A stretch of 64,000 nt of DNA from Yoonia tamlensis (GCF_900115105.1 NZ_FOYP01000001.1:1514097-1578096), one strand, 5' to 3'. Positions 36,874 to 45,643 are shown, numbered from the stretch's first letter. The notes: generated by a model from the sequence alone, not told the origin. Numbers and translations are program-made.

Positions 36874-37956
36874 TTAGCCCATTACACGGTCACGCTGTGT
36901 ACGGTAAACACCTTCGGATTTCTGGATCCAAGAAGAAGATGCCGCCATTGACGCGTTGTAGCTTGCGCGGAGACGATCATAGATCTCGTCGCCAGCATAT
37001 TCATCAAGCGTTTCTTTCGCAGCAGCACCCATCGCATCCCAAACGCTGTCAGGGAATTCCAGAACCTTCACACCACCGGCTTGCAGACGCTGAAGCGCTG
37101 CACCGTTGTTGTTCATGAACTGTGCAAGGTTCCACTGGTGCGCTTCGCCAGATGCGATTTCGATAATCTTCTGATGCTCTGGGCTCAGGCTTTCGTACAC
37201 GTCAAGGTTTGTTGCCAAAGACAGGGCTGCGCCCGGCTCGTGCATACCAGCAGTGTAGTAGAACTTGGTGATTTCCTGGAAACCGGCTTTTTCGTCAGCC
37301 CACGGGCCGATCCACTCGGTGCCGTCGATCGCGCCAGATGCCAGCGCCTGGTACACTTCTGCACCTGGAAGGTTCTGGATAGATGCGCCCATTTTGCCCA
37401 AAGCTTGACCGCCAAGGCCAGGCATACGGAATTTCAGGCCTTGGAAATCTTCTGGGCCGGTGATTTCTTTTGAGAACCAACCGCCCGCTTGTGGGCCAGT
37501 GTTACCCGCGAGGAATGACTTCAGACCAAAGATCTGGCCCAATTCGTCGTGGAATGCCTGACCTTCGCCTTGGTAATACCAGTTAGAGATTTCTTGCGCG
37601 GTCATGCCGAATGGCACGGATGTGAAATAAGCATAGCCCGGGTGCTGGTTTACAAAGTAGTAATCAGCGCCGTGGTACATGTCGGCCTGACCGGATGTTA
37701 CGGCGTCGAATACTTCGAACGCACCAACCAGTTCGCCCGCTGCTTTCAGGTCGATTGTCAAAGACCCGCCTGACATGGCTGTGATTGTGTCTGCGGCGCG
37801 CTGTGCTGCGTCATGTACACCGGCAAGGCCGCGGCCCCATGTGGTAACAAGCGTCAGCGTGCGGTTGCCTTGTGCATATGCAGGTGCTGCAAGCGCTGTT
37901 GCGGCTGCGGCTGTCCCGCCAAGTGCAGAATTCTTTAGAAATGAACGGCGATCCAT
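36874..37956 (-). CDS. TRAP transporter solute-binding protein (DctP family, TakP-like)
   Basis: A 360-residue periplasmic receptor. The N-terminus MDRRSFLKNSALGGTAA is a twin-arginine signal, so it is folded before export. DctP marks include the ligand-binding EWIGPWADEKAGF with the family Arg/Asn area upstream (GLKFRMPGLGGQALGKMG). YTAGMHEPGA is typical of the TakP subgroup that binds 2-oxo acids. GGGAGGAAA precedes the start. The divergent two-component system 245 bp away probably controls it. Confidence 0.9.
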   Translation of the reverse strand: MDRRSFLKNSALGGTAAAATALAAPAYAQGNRTLTLVTTWGRGLAGVHDAAQRAADTITAMSGGSLTIDLKAAGELVGAFEVFDAVTSGQADMYHGADYYFVNQHPGYAYFTSVPFGMTAQEISNWYYQGEGQAFHDELGQIFGLKSFLAGNTGPQAGGWFSKEITGPEDFQGLKFRMPGLGGQALGKMGASIQNLPGAEVYQALASGAIDGTEWIGPWADEKAGFQEITKFYYTAGMHEPGAALSLATNLDVYESLSPEHQKIIEIASGEAHQWNLAQFMNNNGAALQRLQAGGVKVLEFPDSVWDAMGAAAKETLDEYAGDEIYDRLRASYNASMAASSSWIQKSEGVYRTQRDRVMG

Positions 37957-38055
37957 GAAATTTCCTCCCAGATATTATTCCCTTGGCCACATCTGGGGCC
38001 AAGTCGCGATCGTTTTTCGTCCGAGCAGACTAACGCGGGTTTTGCGAACGTAAAA

Positions 38056-38075
38056 TACGTAGTTCTACGTAGTTC
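38056..38075. promoter_or_regulatory. Tandem 10-bp direct repeat in the TRAP / sensor kinase intergenic region
   Basis: TACGTAGTTC occurs twice end to end (38056-38065 and 38066-38075), exactly one helical turn apart. The repeat is 100 bp before the dctP start. Tandem sites on one face of DNA are typical of LuxR/NarL-type response regulators, and the neighbouring operon encodes one. The pairing with that regulator is inference from location. Confidence 0.55.
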
Positions 38076-38200
38076 GGGTGTTTTTGGTACATTTTCTGCA
38101 CCAATCTGCATTATTATTAGGCGATCACTAAACAGTGACCACACGGTTGACGAAAGTGAGGGGTTTGATTCGCATGTGATTCCCCGCTAACGGTCGTCCT

Positions 38201-39619
38201 ATGACAAGGCCGTTCGCAAGTTTACGCAACATCATGACAATCGGTTACGGGCAAAAGGTGTTCCTTCTGGCTACCCTCCCGCTTGTGATTGCGGTGTTCT
38301 TGATTTCGATTGTGGTCGCGCGGCAATCTACGCAACTGGCCGAACGCGAAATTCAGGCGCTCGAGACGCAACTGATTGCAACCAAACGCGAAGAGCTGAA
38401 AAACTACCTGTCAATTGCGCGTACGGCGGTGGTGAATACCTACGGGCGCGCGGCACCCGATGACGAGGCGGCCAAACTGACTGTGACGCAAGAACTATCG
38501 TCGATGCTTTACGGGCAGGACGGGTATTTCTTTGTGTTCGATTATGACGGCAACAATCTTGTCGCGCCCCGCCAGACCGATCTGATCGGCCGCAACTGGC
38601 TGGGGCTGACCGACCCAAACGGCACCGCCATCACCGATGAATTGATCCGGATCGCGCGCACAGGGGGCGGCTTTCACAGTTTTGTCTGGACCAAGCCATC
38701 GACAGGCGAACAGGCCAGCATGATTGCCTATGTGAACGGGTTCCAGGATTGGCGGTGGGCCATCGGCACGGGGATATTTATCGACGATGTGCTTGAAAAC
38801 GTGGCGGCATCGCGCGCCGAAGTACAGGCGCGGGTCAAACGCACATCATTCTACATCGTCGCCATCGCGATTGTCGCGCTGATGGGCGTATTTCTGACGG
38901 GGATGCTTCTCAATATCCGCGAAAGACGTCTGGCGGATGTAAAACTCAAGGAACTGACGCAACGGATTATCGACACCCAAGAAGAAGAACGCGGACGCGT
39001 CGCGCGCGAATTGCATGACGGGATCAGCCAGATGCTGGTGGGGGTGCGCTATGCGCTCGAACTCACCCGCCGCAAGCTCGACCCGCAAAGCAGCGATAGT
39101 CTGGATAAGGGGATCGAGGGGCTGAGCCAGACAATTCAGGAAGTCCGCCGCATCAGCCGCGACCTGCGCCCTGGTGTTTTGGATGATTTGGGGCTGGGGC
39201 CCGCGTTGCAGGCGCTGACAGATGATTTTCGCGCGCGCACCGGCATCAATACCGAATTCGAAACCGTGGTTTTCCGCAACCGGCTTGATCAGGACGCGCG
39301 GATCGCTCTTTACCGGATCGCGCAGGAAGCGCTGACAAATATTGAACGCCACGCTGGTGCGCGCCAAGTTGTCATGTCGCTCAAGGGGCACCGGCACGGC
39401 GCGATGCTGCGGATCGCCGATGACGGCGTCGGGATGGTTTGGCCGCCGTCCAAACACGGGCCTGCGCATGGTCTTGGCTTGCGAAATATGCAAGAACGCA
39501 TCGAACAGCTGGGGGGCAGCCTGCGGATCACCACCGCCCGCAACGGCCAGACCGGCACGATAATCGAAGCACAGGTTCCCTTGACCCACCTGCTCAACCC
39601 GCAAAAGGAAACGGCATGA
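38201..39619 (+). CDS. Sensor histidine kinase with Cache domain
   Basis: A 472-residue membrane kinase. TM1 is at about 19-40 and TM2 at about 217-238; the periplasmic part between them has single-Cache marks (GQDGYFFVFDYDGNNL and RWAIGTGIFIDDV). The cytoplasmic part has the NarL-class HisKA_3 domain with the phospho-acceptor His272 in ARELHDGISQ, and an HATPase with N- and G-boxes (ALTNIERHA and GLGLRNMQERI). Cache_2 domains often bind small organic acids, matching the divergent TRAP operon. The stop overlaps the response regulator start. Confidence 0.9.
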   Translation: MTRPFASLRNIMTIGYGQKVFLLATLPLVIAVFLISIVVARQSTQLAEREIQALETQLIATKREELKNYLSIARTAVVNTYGRAAPDDEAAKLTVTQELSSMLYGQDGYFFVFDYDGNNLVAPRQTDLIGRNWLGLTDPNGTAITDELIRIARTGGGFHSFVWTKPSTGEQASMIAYVNGFQDWRWAIGTGIFIDDVLENVAASRAEVQARVKRTSFYIVAIAIVALMGVFLTGMLLNIRERRLADVKLKELTQRIIDTQEEERGRVARELHDGISQMLVGVRYALELTRRKLDPQSSDSLDKGIEGLSQTIQEVRRISRDLRPGVLDDLGLGPALQALTDDFRARTGINTEFETVVFRNRLDQDARIALYRIAQEALTNIERHAGARQVVMSLKGHRHGAMLRIADDGVGMVWPPSKHGPAHGLGLRNMQERIEQLGGSLRITTARNGQTGTIIEAQVPLTHLLNPQKETA

Positions 39620-40248
39620 CGATCCGTATTTTGATTGTAGATGATCACCCGATGGTCGCGCAGGGCATTCAGGCGATCCTTGAAAGCTATGACGATATCG
39701 AAGTCGTCGGGACGCTGAACAACGGGCAGGATGCCGTAGATCAGGTGGTGGCACTTGCGCCCGATGTGATCTTGCTTGACCTGAATATGCCGCGCCTGTC
39801 CGGTCTTGCCGCAACCGAGATGATTCTCGAAAAACGTCCCGAAACACTGATCGTGATTTTGTCGATGCATGACAGTCCGGAATATATTTCAACCGCGCTT
39901 AGCCACGGGGCCTGCGGTTATATCCTCAAGGACGTGCCGACCGATTCAATCCGGCAGGCGATTGACGCCGTTCTGGCGGGCGAACAGTATCTGTGCACCG
40001 GCGCCAGAGGGTCATTGCGCCCAAAAATCAGCGGCGGACGCGAACCGTTGACCAGCCGCGAACAGACGATACTTCTGGAACTGGCGCAGGGAAAATCAAA
40101 CAAGGAAGTGGCGCAGAATTTGAACATTTCCGTGCGCACCGTGGAAACCCACCGCAACAATATCAAAGGCAAGCTGGGGATCAGTTCGACCGCAGGGCTG
40201 ACGCGCTATGCGTTGGAACACGGGGTGTTGCAGGGAACCGGCATTTAA
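39616..40248 (+). CDS. LuxR/NarL-type response regulator
   Basis: A 210-residue regulator that should be phosphorylated by the preceding kinase. The receiver has the acidic pair Asp9-Asp10 (IVDDHP) and phospho-acceptor Asp55 in VILLDLNMP, with the conserved Lys in YILKDV. The C-terminal LuxR helix-turn-helix is LTSREQTILLELAQGKSNKE with VRTVETHRNNI. The start overlaps the kinase stop as ATGA. The probable target is the TRAP promoter bearing the tandem repeat. Confidence 0.93.
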   Translation: MTIRILIVDDHPMVAQGIQAILESYDDIEVVGTLNNGQDAVDQVVALAPDVILLDLNMPRLSGLAATEMILEKRPETLIVILSMHDSPEYISTALSHGACGYILKDVPTDSIRQAIDAVLAGEQYLCTGARGSLRPKISGGREPLTSREQTILLELAQGKSNKEVAQNLNISVRTVETHRNNIKGKLGISSTAGLTRYALEHGVLQGTGI

Positions 40249-40251
40249 AGA

Positions 40252-40278
40252 ACCACGCCTGCGGGGGGCAGGCGTGGT
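40252..40278. terminator. Hairpin terminator between response regulator and LysM fusion gene
   Basis: ACCACGCCTG (40252-40261) pairs perfectly with CAGGCGTGGT (40269-40278) around a 7-nt CGGGGGG loop. The convergent genes end on both sides. No long T run follows, so it may work together with Rho. Confidence 0.65.
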
Positions 40279-40287
40279 ATTGCGTGA

Positions 40288-41409
40288 TCAGTTTTCGACG
40301 GTCTCTTTGATGCCTTCACGCACGATCTCGAACCATTCGCCCGACAGGCGCAGTTCTTCAAGACCCGCGTTGATGATATCCATATAGGCATCACCATTGG
40401 GATTGTTTTTGGAAACAAAGACATGCAGCGTTTGTTGCGATGTCAGATTGGCGATTTGCGCCACGACGTCCTTCATCCCTGCGTTATCAAGATCTTCTTC
40501 TGCTGGCAGCGCGTCATAGGTCACGATGTCAACCTCGCCGTTGCGCAGCAGTTCCCAGCATTCCATCTGCGGCACCTGAACAAGCGAGATCGTCGGATCG
40601 ACCAGCTGCTCGGCTTCGAGATCGAAAGTGAACCAGCTTTCTGGGCGGCACAGACGCGCGCCAAACAGTTCAGGATAGGTTGTCGCGCCGTCATAGGCGC
40701 TGCCCGCTAATGTGTAGTAGCCGACCAACGCGTCATAGAACGGTGCCGAGTGGTTGAAATCGGTACAACGGAACGCATTCGGGGCTGACAGGTTTTCAAC
40801 CTTGTCGCAATCGGGCAGAAACCAAGGGAAGGCCATGTCAAATGCGCCCGATGGCAGCAGGTCGTTCAAATGCGACCCCCAATCATTCACGAAAATGATG
40901 CTGAAGGCCTGATCAGGGTTTCCCAGTTCCATGGAACGGCGGACCATTTTTGTTAGCATACCGCCGCCGTCCATCGATTCTTCGGTAAAGGGCGCATAGC
41001 CGCTGGCCGTTACAAACCGCAGCGGACGATCCAGACTTTCGGGCTGCAAACGCGGGGCGGATTCTGCGGGCGCGGCTGCTGCGGTTTCGGTTGTTGGCAA
41101 CGATCCGTCTTCACAAGGGATTTTCAAGACTTGCCCGACTTCAAGCAAGTTCGGGCTGGCCAGAATATCGGTATTGGCGTTGAACAGCACTTGATAACCG
41201 CCACGCACATTTGCGCGTCCTGCCACCTGACTAAGCGTATCACCGCGCACGATGGTATATGTCGAACATTGTTCTTGGGCATGAACCTGACTGGTGGACG
41301 CCACAACCAGCCCGAGACTTGCTGCACATAGCGCGCTTGCGCCCGTTGACGTAAGCCTCGACAGCCGCTGCTTTGCGATGCTGGTGCCATAAGTATTTGA
41401 TTTCGACAT
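40288..41409 (-). CDS. Exported LysM - solute-binding protein fusion
   Basis: A 373-residue exported protein. Residues 1-44 make a long signal sequence. A LysM domain (about 50-98: YTIVRGDTLSQVAGRANVRGG, QVLFNANTD, LEVGQVLKIP), flanked by Cys48 and Cys99, binds peptidoglycan. After a Thr/Ala-rich linker, residues 129-373 form a type-3 solute-binding domain (LRFVTASGYAPFTEES, FDMAFPWFLP, VDIVTYDAL). No ABC permease lies nearby. The combination suggests a wall-tethered ligand sensor or reservoir rather than a transport component. AGGGTCGG lies before the start. Confidence 0.82.
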   Translation of the reverse strand: MSKSNTYGTSIAKQRLSRLTSTGASALCAASLGLVVASTSQVHAQEQCSTYTIVRGDTLSQVAGRANVRGGYQVLFNANTDILASPNLLEVGQVLKIPCEDGSLPTTETAAAAPAESAPRLQPESLDRPLRFVTASGYAPFTEESMDGGGMLTKMVRRSMELGNPDQAFSIIFVNDWGSHLNDLLPSGAFDMAFPWFLPDCDKVENLSAPNAFRCTDFNHSAPFYDALVGYYTLAGSAYDGATTYPELFGARLCRPESWFTFDLEAEQLVDPTISLVQVPQMECWELLRNGEVDIVTYDALPAEEDLDNAGMKDVVAQIANLTSQQTLHVFVSKNNPNGDAYMDIINAGLEELRLSGEWFEIVREGIKETVEN

Positions 41410-41636
41410 AGGCCGACCCTTTCAGATATCACGTTTCCGTAGGGTCAGTATTTCACAGAAAACGAAAATGTCTTGCGAATAATTGAATTTATCCAATATT
41501 TTTCAACCCTGACGATATAAGGCCTGCACGCATTCGCAGGGTCGGTTATTGAAATGTCTGCGCGCAACTGTGCGCGCCCTCTTGTTGGCAGGCAGATGCT
41601 TGATATTAGTCAGGCACACAAATTGCGGAGACACTC

Positions 41637-42503
41637 ATGAGCGACCAAAAAAATTATGTTCCCCCCAAAGTCTGGACTTGGGATGCCAAGAACGGCGGCG
41701 AATTTGCGAGCATCAACCGCCCCATTTCGGGCCCGACCCACGACAAACCCCTACCCGTCGGCAAACATCCCTTGCAGCTATATTCACTGGCGACACCAAA
41801 TGGTGTTAAGGTCACAGTTATGCTCGAAGAGTTGCTGGCAGCTGGGCATGACGCGGAATATGACGCATGGCTGATCAAGATCGGTGATGGCGACCAGTTC
41901 GGCAGCGGCTTTGTCGAAGTGAACCCCAATTCGAAAATTCCCGCGCTGATGGACCACGGCACCGGCAGCCGTGTTTTTGAAAGCGGTGCGATCCTGTTGT
42001 ATCTGGCGGAAAAATTCGGGGCGTTCCTGCCCAAAGACCCCGCCGCACGGGTCGAAGCAATGAACTGGCTGTTCTGGTTGCAGGGATCGGCCCCCTATCT
42101 GGGCGGCGGCTTTGGCCATTTCTATGCCTATGCCCCTGAAAAATTTGAATATCCGATCAACCGTTTTGCAATGGAGGCAAAACGCCAGCTTGACGTGCTT
42201 GACCGCCGCTTGGGCGCGGTGCGGTTCCTGTCGGGGGATGACTATACAATTGCCGATATCGCGACCGCCCCGTGGTATGGCCGTTTGGTGCAAGGTGATG
42301 CCTATAATGCCGGCGAATTTCTGGATGTGGGCATCTATAAAAACGTAATCCGCTGGGCGGATGAGATCATGTCGCGCCCTGCCTACCAGCGCGGTGCGAT
42401 GGTGAACCGCACCTTTGGCCCGGATGAAGGCCAATTGCACGAACGTCATGATGCGGCGGATTTCGCGACAAAGACGCAAGATAAGGTCGAAAGCACCAGC
42501 TAG
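41637..42503 (+). CDS. yghU: YghU-type glutathione S-transferase
   Basis: A 288-residue GST of the YghU/Nu class, which reduces organic disulfides with two glutathione molecules. The N-terminal thioredoxin-like domain begins near residue 43 (LQLYSLATPNGVKVTVMLEEL) with the glutathione-binding TPN loop; VEVNPNSKIPAL and ESGAILLYLAEKFG are also family marks. The C-terminal domain has helices with WLFWLQGSAP. The N-terminal 40 residues are the YghU-specific extension. The upstream 227-bp gap to the LysM gene holds the divergent promoters. Confidence 0.92.
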   Translation: MSDQKNYVPPKVWTWDAKNGGEFASINRPISGPTHDKPLPVGKHPLQLYSLATPNGVKVTVMLEELLAAGHDAEYDAWLIKIGDGDQFGSGFVEVNPNSKIPALMDHGTGSRVFESGAILLYLAEKFGAFLPKDPAARVEAMNWLFWLQGSAPYLGGGFGHFYAYAPEKFEYPINRFAMEAKRQLDVLDRRLGAVRFLSGDDYTIADIATAPWYGRLVQGDAYNAGEFLDVGIYKNVIRWADEIMSRPAYQRGAMVNRTFGPDEGQLHERHDAADFATKTQDKVESTS

Positions 42504-42518
42504 GACACACCCCCGGCG

Positions 42519-43289
42519 TCAGGCAACGGCGCTGGGGGGTCTTGCCGCAAAGGCCGATTCCGACACGTACCAGACGATGCGGGCGCGTCCTGCGGCCTTT
42601 GCCTCGTAAAGTGCATGATCGGCCTTGCGCAGCAATGTTGTCGTATCCACGCCGCGATCGGTCCAGTAGCCGCCAACCGAAATGGTGACCCGAATGACGC
42701 TGTTCGAAAACGGCTCCACGTGTTGGGCCCCCTGAACAAGCCGTTCACCCAATGCATGGGCCGCATCCCCGTGCAGACCCGGGGCAAAAATGGCAAATTC
42801 CTCGCCCCCGAGCCGCCCGACAATATCCCCGCTGCGCACTGCGGTGGTCATCGCCGCCGCAACCACGCATAAAACGTCATCGCCCACCAGATGCCCGTAG
42901 GTATCATTGACCTGCTTGAAATGATCAAGATCAAGCATATAAAGCGCGCCGCCCTGCTGGTTGCCCAGCTCTGCGAGAAATGCACGCCTGTTCAGCAGGC
43001 CGGTCAGCGGATCATGCGAGGCCATGAACATCGCCTCGTGCCGGAGCTGGTTTGCATGGCGCACAAGCAACAAGGCAAAGATAACCAAAGGTGCCGCCGT
43101 CAACACGGTTTCCGGAAAACTTAACAAAATGGTCTGGTCCGGTTCCCCGTAAATCATGATGTCCACAAAATGCGCCACCAGCGTCGCAATCCCCCCCCAC
43201 AAAAGCAGCGAGAGCGGCCAATGCCACCATAGGCGCGGGACAACGCGTGCAAGCAAACTATCCATATTGCGACCAGTGCGAAAAACCAT
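42519..43289 (-). CDS. Membrane diguanylate cyclase (GGDEF)
   Basis: A 256-residue enzyme that makes cyclic-di-GMP. Two transmembrane helices (about 22-45 and 58-78) anchor it. The GGDEF domain starts near SHDPLTGLLNRRAFLAEL and has the active-site GGEEF (near 178, RLGGEEFAIF). No RxxD inhibitory site is obvious before it. No EAL domain. It faces yghU stop to stop, and its start faces the ilv leader, with 165 bp between. Confidence 0.88.
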   Translation of the reverse strand: MVFRTGRNMDSLLARVVPRLWWHWPLSLLLWGGIATLVAHFVDIMIYGEPDQTILLSFPETVLTAAPLVIFALLLVRHANQLRHEAMFMASHDPLTGLLNRRAFLAELGNQQGGALYMLDLDHFKQVNDTYGHLVGDDVLCVVAAAMTTAVRSGDIVGRLGGEEFAIFAPGLHGDAAHALGERLVQGAQHVEPFSNSVIRVTISVGGYWTDRGVDTTTLLRKADHALYEAKAAGRARIVWYVSESAFAARPPSAVA

Positions 43290-43454
43290 ATGTCACCCTA
43301 TTCATAAAGCCGCTAACAGCCAGTTAATCACCGGCCGAATGCGGCTTTCGCAAGAAAGTTCCAAAAATGCCCCCACAGACGACATTTTCTCCAATATGCG
43401 GTTGACCCTTGGTTTTGACACCCCTATTGTCGCCGCACACGCAAAGGAAACCCG

Positions 43455-43502
43455 ATGACCAAGGTCGTACTAATTGTGAGATACACGCGCATGGGCCGGT
43501 AA
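43455..43502 (+). CDS. ilvBN leader peptide (15 residues)
   Basis: A 15-codon peptide, MTKVVLIVRYTRMGR, ends in TAA at 43500-43502. Codons 4-8 read Val-Val-Leu-Ile-Val, so ribosome stalling would sense all three branched-chain amino acids, as in other ilv leaders. AAAGGAAA ends 4 bases before the ATG. The peptide itself has no expected function. It is too short for normal gene calling. Confidence 0.85.
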   Translation: MTKVVLIVRYTRMGR

Positions 43503-43554
43503 CGGTAAGACCATAATGATCCCATGCGCCTCCGACACTCTCGGGGGTTTTTTT
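43487..43554 (+). promoter_or_regulatory. ilvBN transcription attenuator
   Basis: GCGCATGGG (43487-43495) pairs perfectly with CCCATGCGC (43521-43529), a possible antiterminator. CCTCCGA (43529-43535) pairs with TCGGGGG (43541-43547), including one G-U pair, followed by seven T (43548-43554): an intrinsic terminator. When the leader ribosome stalls in codons 4-8 the first helix could form; when it reaches the stop at 43500 it would cover the left arm. The two helices share only base 43529, so mutual exclusion is weaker than in classical attenuators. The 304-bp gap 43290-43593 otherwise holds the promoter. Confidence 0.75.
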
Positions 43555-43593
43555 GTGACTAATAGAAACCAAAGCGGATAGGACGCGAGAACA

Positions 43594-45345
43594 ATGACAA
43601 AAGCCATGACGGGCGCAAAAATGGTAGTACAGGCCTTGATCGATCAGGGTGTGGAAGTCGTCTTTGGATACCCTGGTGGTGCCGTCCTACCGATTTATGA
43701 CGAGATTTTCCAGCAAAACAGCATCACCCATGTTCTGGTGCGCCACGAACAAGGGGCTGTACACGCCGCCGAAGGCTATGCGCGTTCAACCGGCAAACCG
43801 GGTGTTGCGCTGGTGACATCCGGCCCCGGCGCGACCAATGCAGTGACTGGCCTGACTGATGCGCTGCTGGACAGCATCCCGTTGATTGTTCTGACGGGGC
43901 AAGTGCCGACATTCATGATCGGCTCGGACGCGTTCCAAGAGGCGGACACCGTTGGCATTACCCGCCCCTGCACCAAACATAACTGGCTGGTCAAAGAAAC
44001 CGACAAGCTGGCCGCGACCCTGCACGAGGCATTTCATGTCGCGACATCTGGCCGCCCGGGTCCGGTGCTGATCGACATCCCCAAGGATGTGCAATTTGCA
44101 ACCGGCACCTATACAAAGGCGCAGCAGGTCGAAACCCATTACAACCCGCAAGTCAAAGGCGATCTGGACGCGATCACCGAATTGGCCAAGGCGATGGAAA
44201 CGGCCAAACGGCCTGTGTTCTATACAGGCGGCGGCGTCATCAACTCTGGCCCTGCGGCCTCGCAATTGCTGCGCGAACTGGTAGCTGCGACCAACTTCCC
44301 GATCACCTCAACCCTGATGGGGTTGGGCTGCTACCCCGCATCCGGTGACAATTGGCTGGGCATGCTCGGCATGCACGGGCTGTACGAGGCCAACATGGCG
44401 ATGCATGATTGCGATCTGATGATCAACATCGGCGCGCGGTTCGACGACCGGATCACCGGCCGTCTGGACGCGTTCAGCCCAAAATCCGTTAAGGCGCATA
44501 TCGATATTGATGCTTCATCTATCAACAAGGTGATCCATGTCGATATTCCGATCCTTGGCGATGTTGCTCATGTGCTTGAGGATTTGCTGAATGTCTGGAA
44601 GGCACGCGGGCGCAAAACCAATGCCGAAGGCCTGTCCAAATGGTGGGATCAGATCAACGAATGGCGCGCGGTTGAATGCCTGAACTACAAACAAGAAGGT
44701 AAGATCATCAAGCCGCAATACGCGCTGCAACGTCTTGAAGAGCTTACCAAAAAGCACGACCGCTATATCTGCACCGAAGTCGGACAGCACCAGATGTGGG
44801 CCGCGCAATATCTGGGGTTCGAAGACCCCAATCGCTGGATGACATCAGGCGGTTTGGGCACGATGGGCTACGGCTTCCCGGCATCCATCGGCGTGCAAAT
44901 GGCGCATCCCGATGCGCTGGTCATTAACGTCGCGGGCGAAGCATCATGGCTGATGAACATGCAAGAACTGGGCACCGCGATGCAGTACCGCCTGCCCGTC
45001 AAGCAGTTCATTCTCAATAACGAACGGCTGGGCATGGTGCGACAATGGCAGCAACTGCTGCATGGCGAACGCTATTCATCCAGTTGGTCGGAATCCCTGC
45101 CCGATTTCGTAAAACTGGCCGAGGCTTTTGGCGCCAAAGGTATCCAGTGCCATGATCCTGATACGCTGGACGATGCGATCATGGAAATGATCACCTATGA
45201 CGGGCCGGTGCTGTTTGATTGCTTGGTTGAAAAGCACGAAAACTGCTTCCCGATGATCCCGTCAGGCAAGGCCCACAACGAAATGCTGATGGGCGACGCA
45301 TCAACCGAAGGCGCGATTTCAGGCGCTGGCGAGGCGTTGGTATAG
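43594..45345 (+). CDS. ilvB: Acetolactate synthase large subunit
   Basis: The TPP-dependent catalytic subunit that joins two pyruvates, or pyruvate and 2-oxobutyrate, in Val/Leu/Ile synthesis. The 583-residue protein has the catalytic Glu52 in VRHEQGAVHAAEGYAR, GPGATNAVTGL, the Gln-rich SGGLGTMGYGFPA and the metal/TPP region VAGEASWLMNMQEL. The Asp of the standard GDGS motif reads GEAS here, a variant seen in other alphaproteobacteria. It follows the attenuator. An unrelated gene separates it from ilvN. Confidence 0.96.
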   Translation: MTKAMTGAKMVVQALIDQGVEVVFGYPGGAVLPIYDEIFQQNSITHVLVRHEQGAVHAAEGYARSTGKPGVALVTSGPGATNAVTGLTDALLDSIPLIVLTGQVPTFMIGSDAFQEADTVGITRPCTKHNWLVKETDKLAATLHEAFHVATSGRPGPVLIDIPKDVQFATGTYTKAQQVETHYNPQVKGDLDAITELAKAMETAKRPVFYTGGGVINSGPAASQLLRELVAATNFPITSTLMGLGCYPASGDNWLGMLGMHGLYEANMAMHDCDLMINIGARFDDRITGRLDAFSPKSVKAHIDIDASSINKVIHVDIPILGDVAHVLEDLLNVWKARGRKTNAEGLSKWWDQINEWRAVECLNYKQEGKIIKPQYALQRLEELTKKHDRYICTEVGQHQMWAAQYLGFEDPNRWMTSGGLGTMGYGFPASIGVQMAHPDALVINVAGEASWLMNMQELGTAMQYRLPVKQFILNNERLGMVRQWQQLLHGERYSSSWSESLPDFVKLAEAFGAKGIQCHDPDTLDDAIMEMITYDGPVLFDCLVEKHENCFPMIPSGKAHNEMLMGDASTEGAISGAGEALV

Positions 45346-45349
45346 AATT

Positions 45350-45643
45350 GTGGGGCTAATAACGGTTTCGTTCCAGAAAGAACCCATTCCCTGGAATATT
45401 TGGGTGATGGCAGAGCTGAGTACCTTTGCTTCTACGGAAGAAAAGGAAAAGCTCTGGAACGAAGTATTTCGACCCTATGAACATGGCTTGAACTCAATTT
45501 ACGCTGAACAAATGGAACCTACCGATCTCAAAAACTTCATTGCCTTACTGCAACGTTTCAAGATTACCTCATCACAAGAGGAACATGTAAACGAGGTCAT
45601 AGAGTTATTGAAAACTGAACTGGAAATAAAATGTCCGCACTAA
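45350..45643 (+). CDS. Low-GC inserted gene between ilvB and ilvN, unknown function
   Basis: A 97-residue soluble, acidic, helix-rich protein with no signal peptide, no transmembrane segment and no family I recognise (FSTEEKEKLWNEV-like charged helices; ends LKTELEIKCPH). I counted 122 G/C in 294 bases (41 percent), against 58 percent in the first part of ilvN. It starts at a GTG 4 bp after the ilvB stop and overlaps the ilvN start by 13 bp. A second start, ATG at 45407, is possible. Base composition points to transfer from elsewhere. A role in regulation of acetolactate synthase is only a guess from position. Confidence 0.68.
   Translation: MGLITVSFQKEPIPWNIWVMAELSTFASTEEKEKLWNEVFRPYEHGLNSIYAEQMEPTDLKNFIALLQRFKITSSQEEHVNEVIELLKTELEIKCPH

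Noticed and set aside
38846-39892. 348-codon open frame on the minus strand
   Set aside because: Antisense to the sensor kinase and response regulator genes; no motif.
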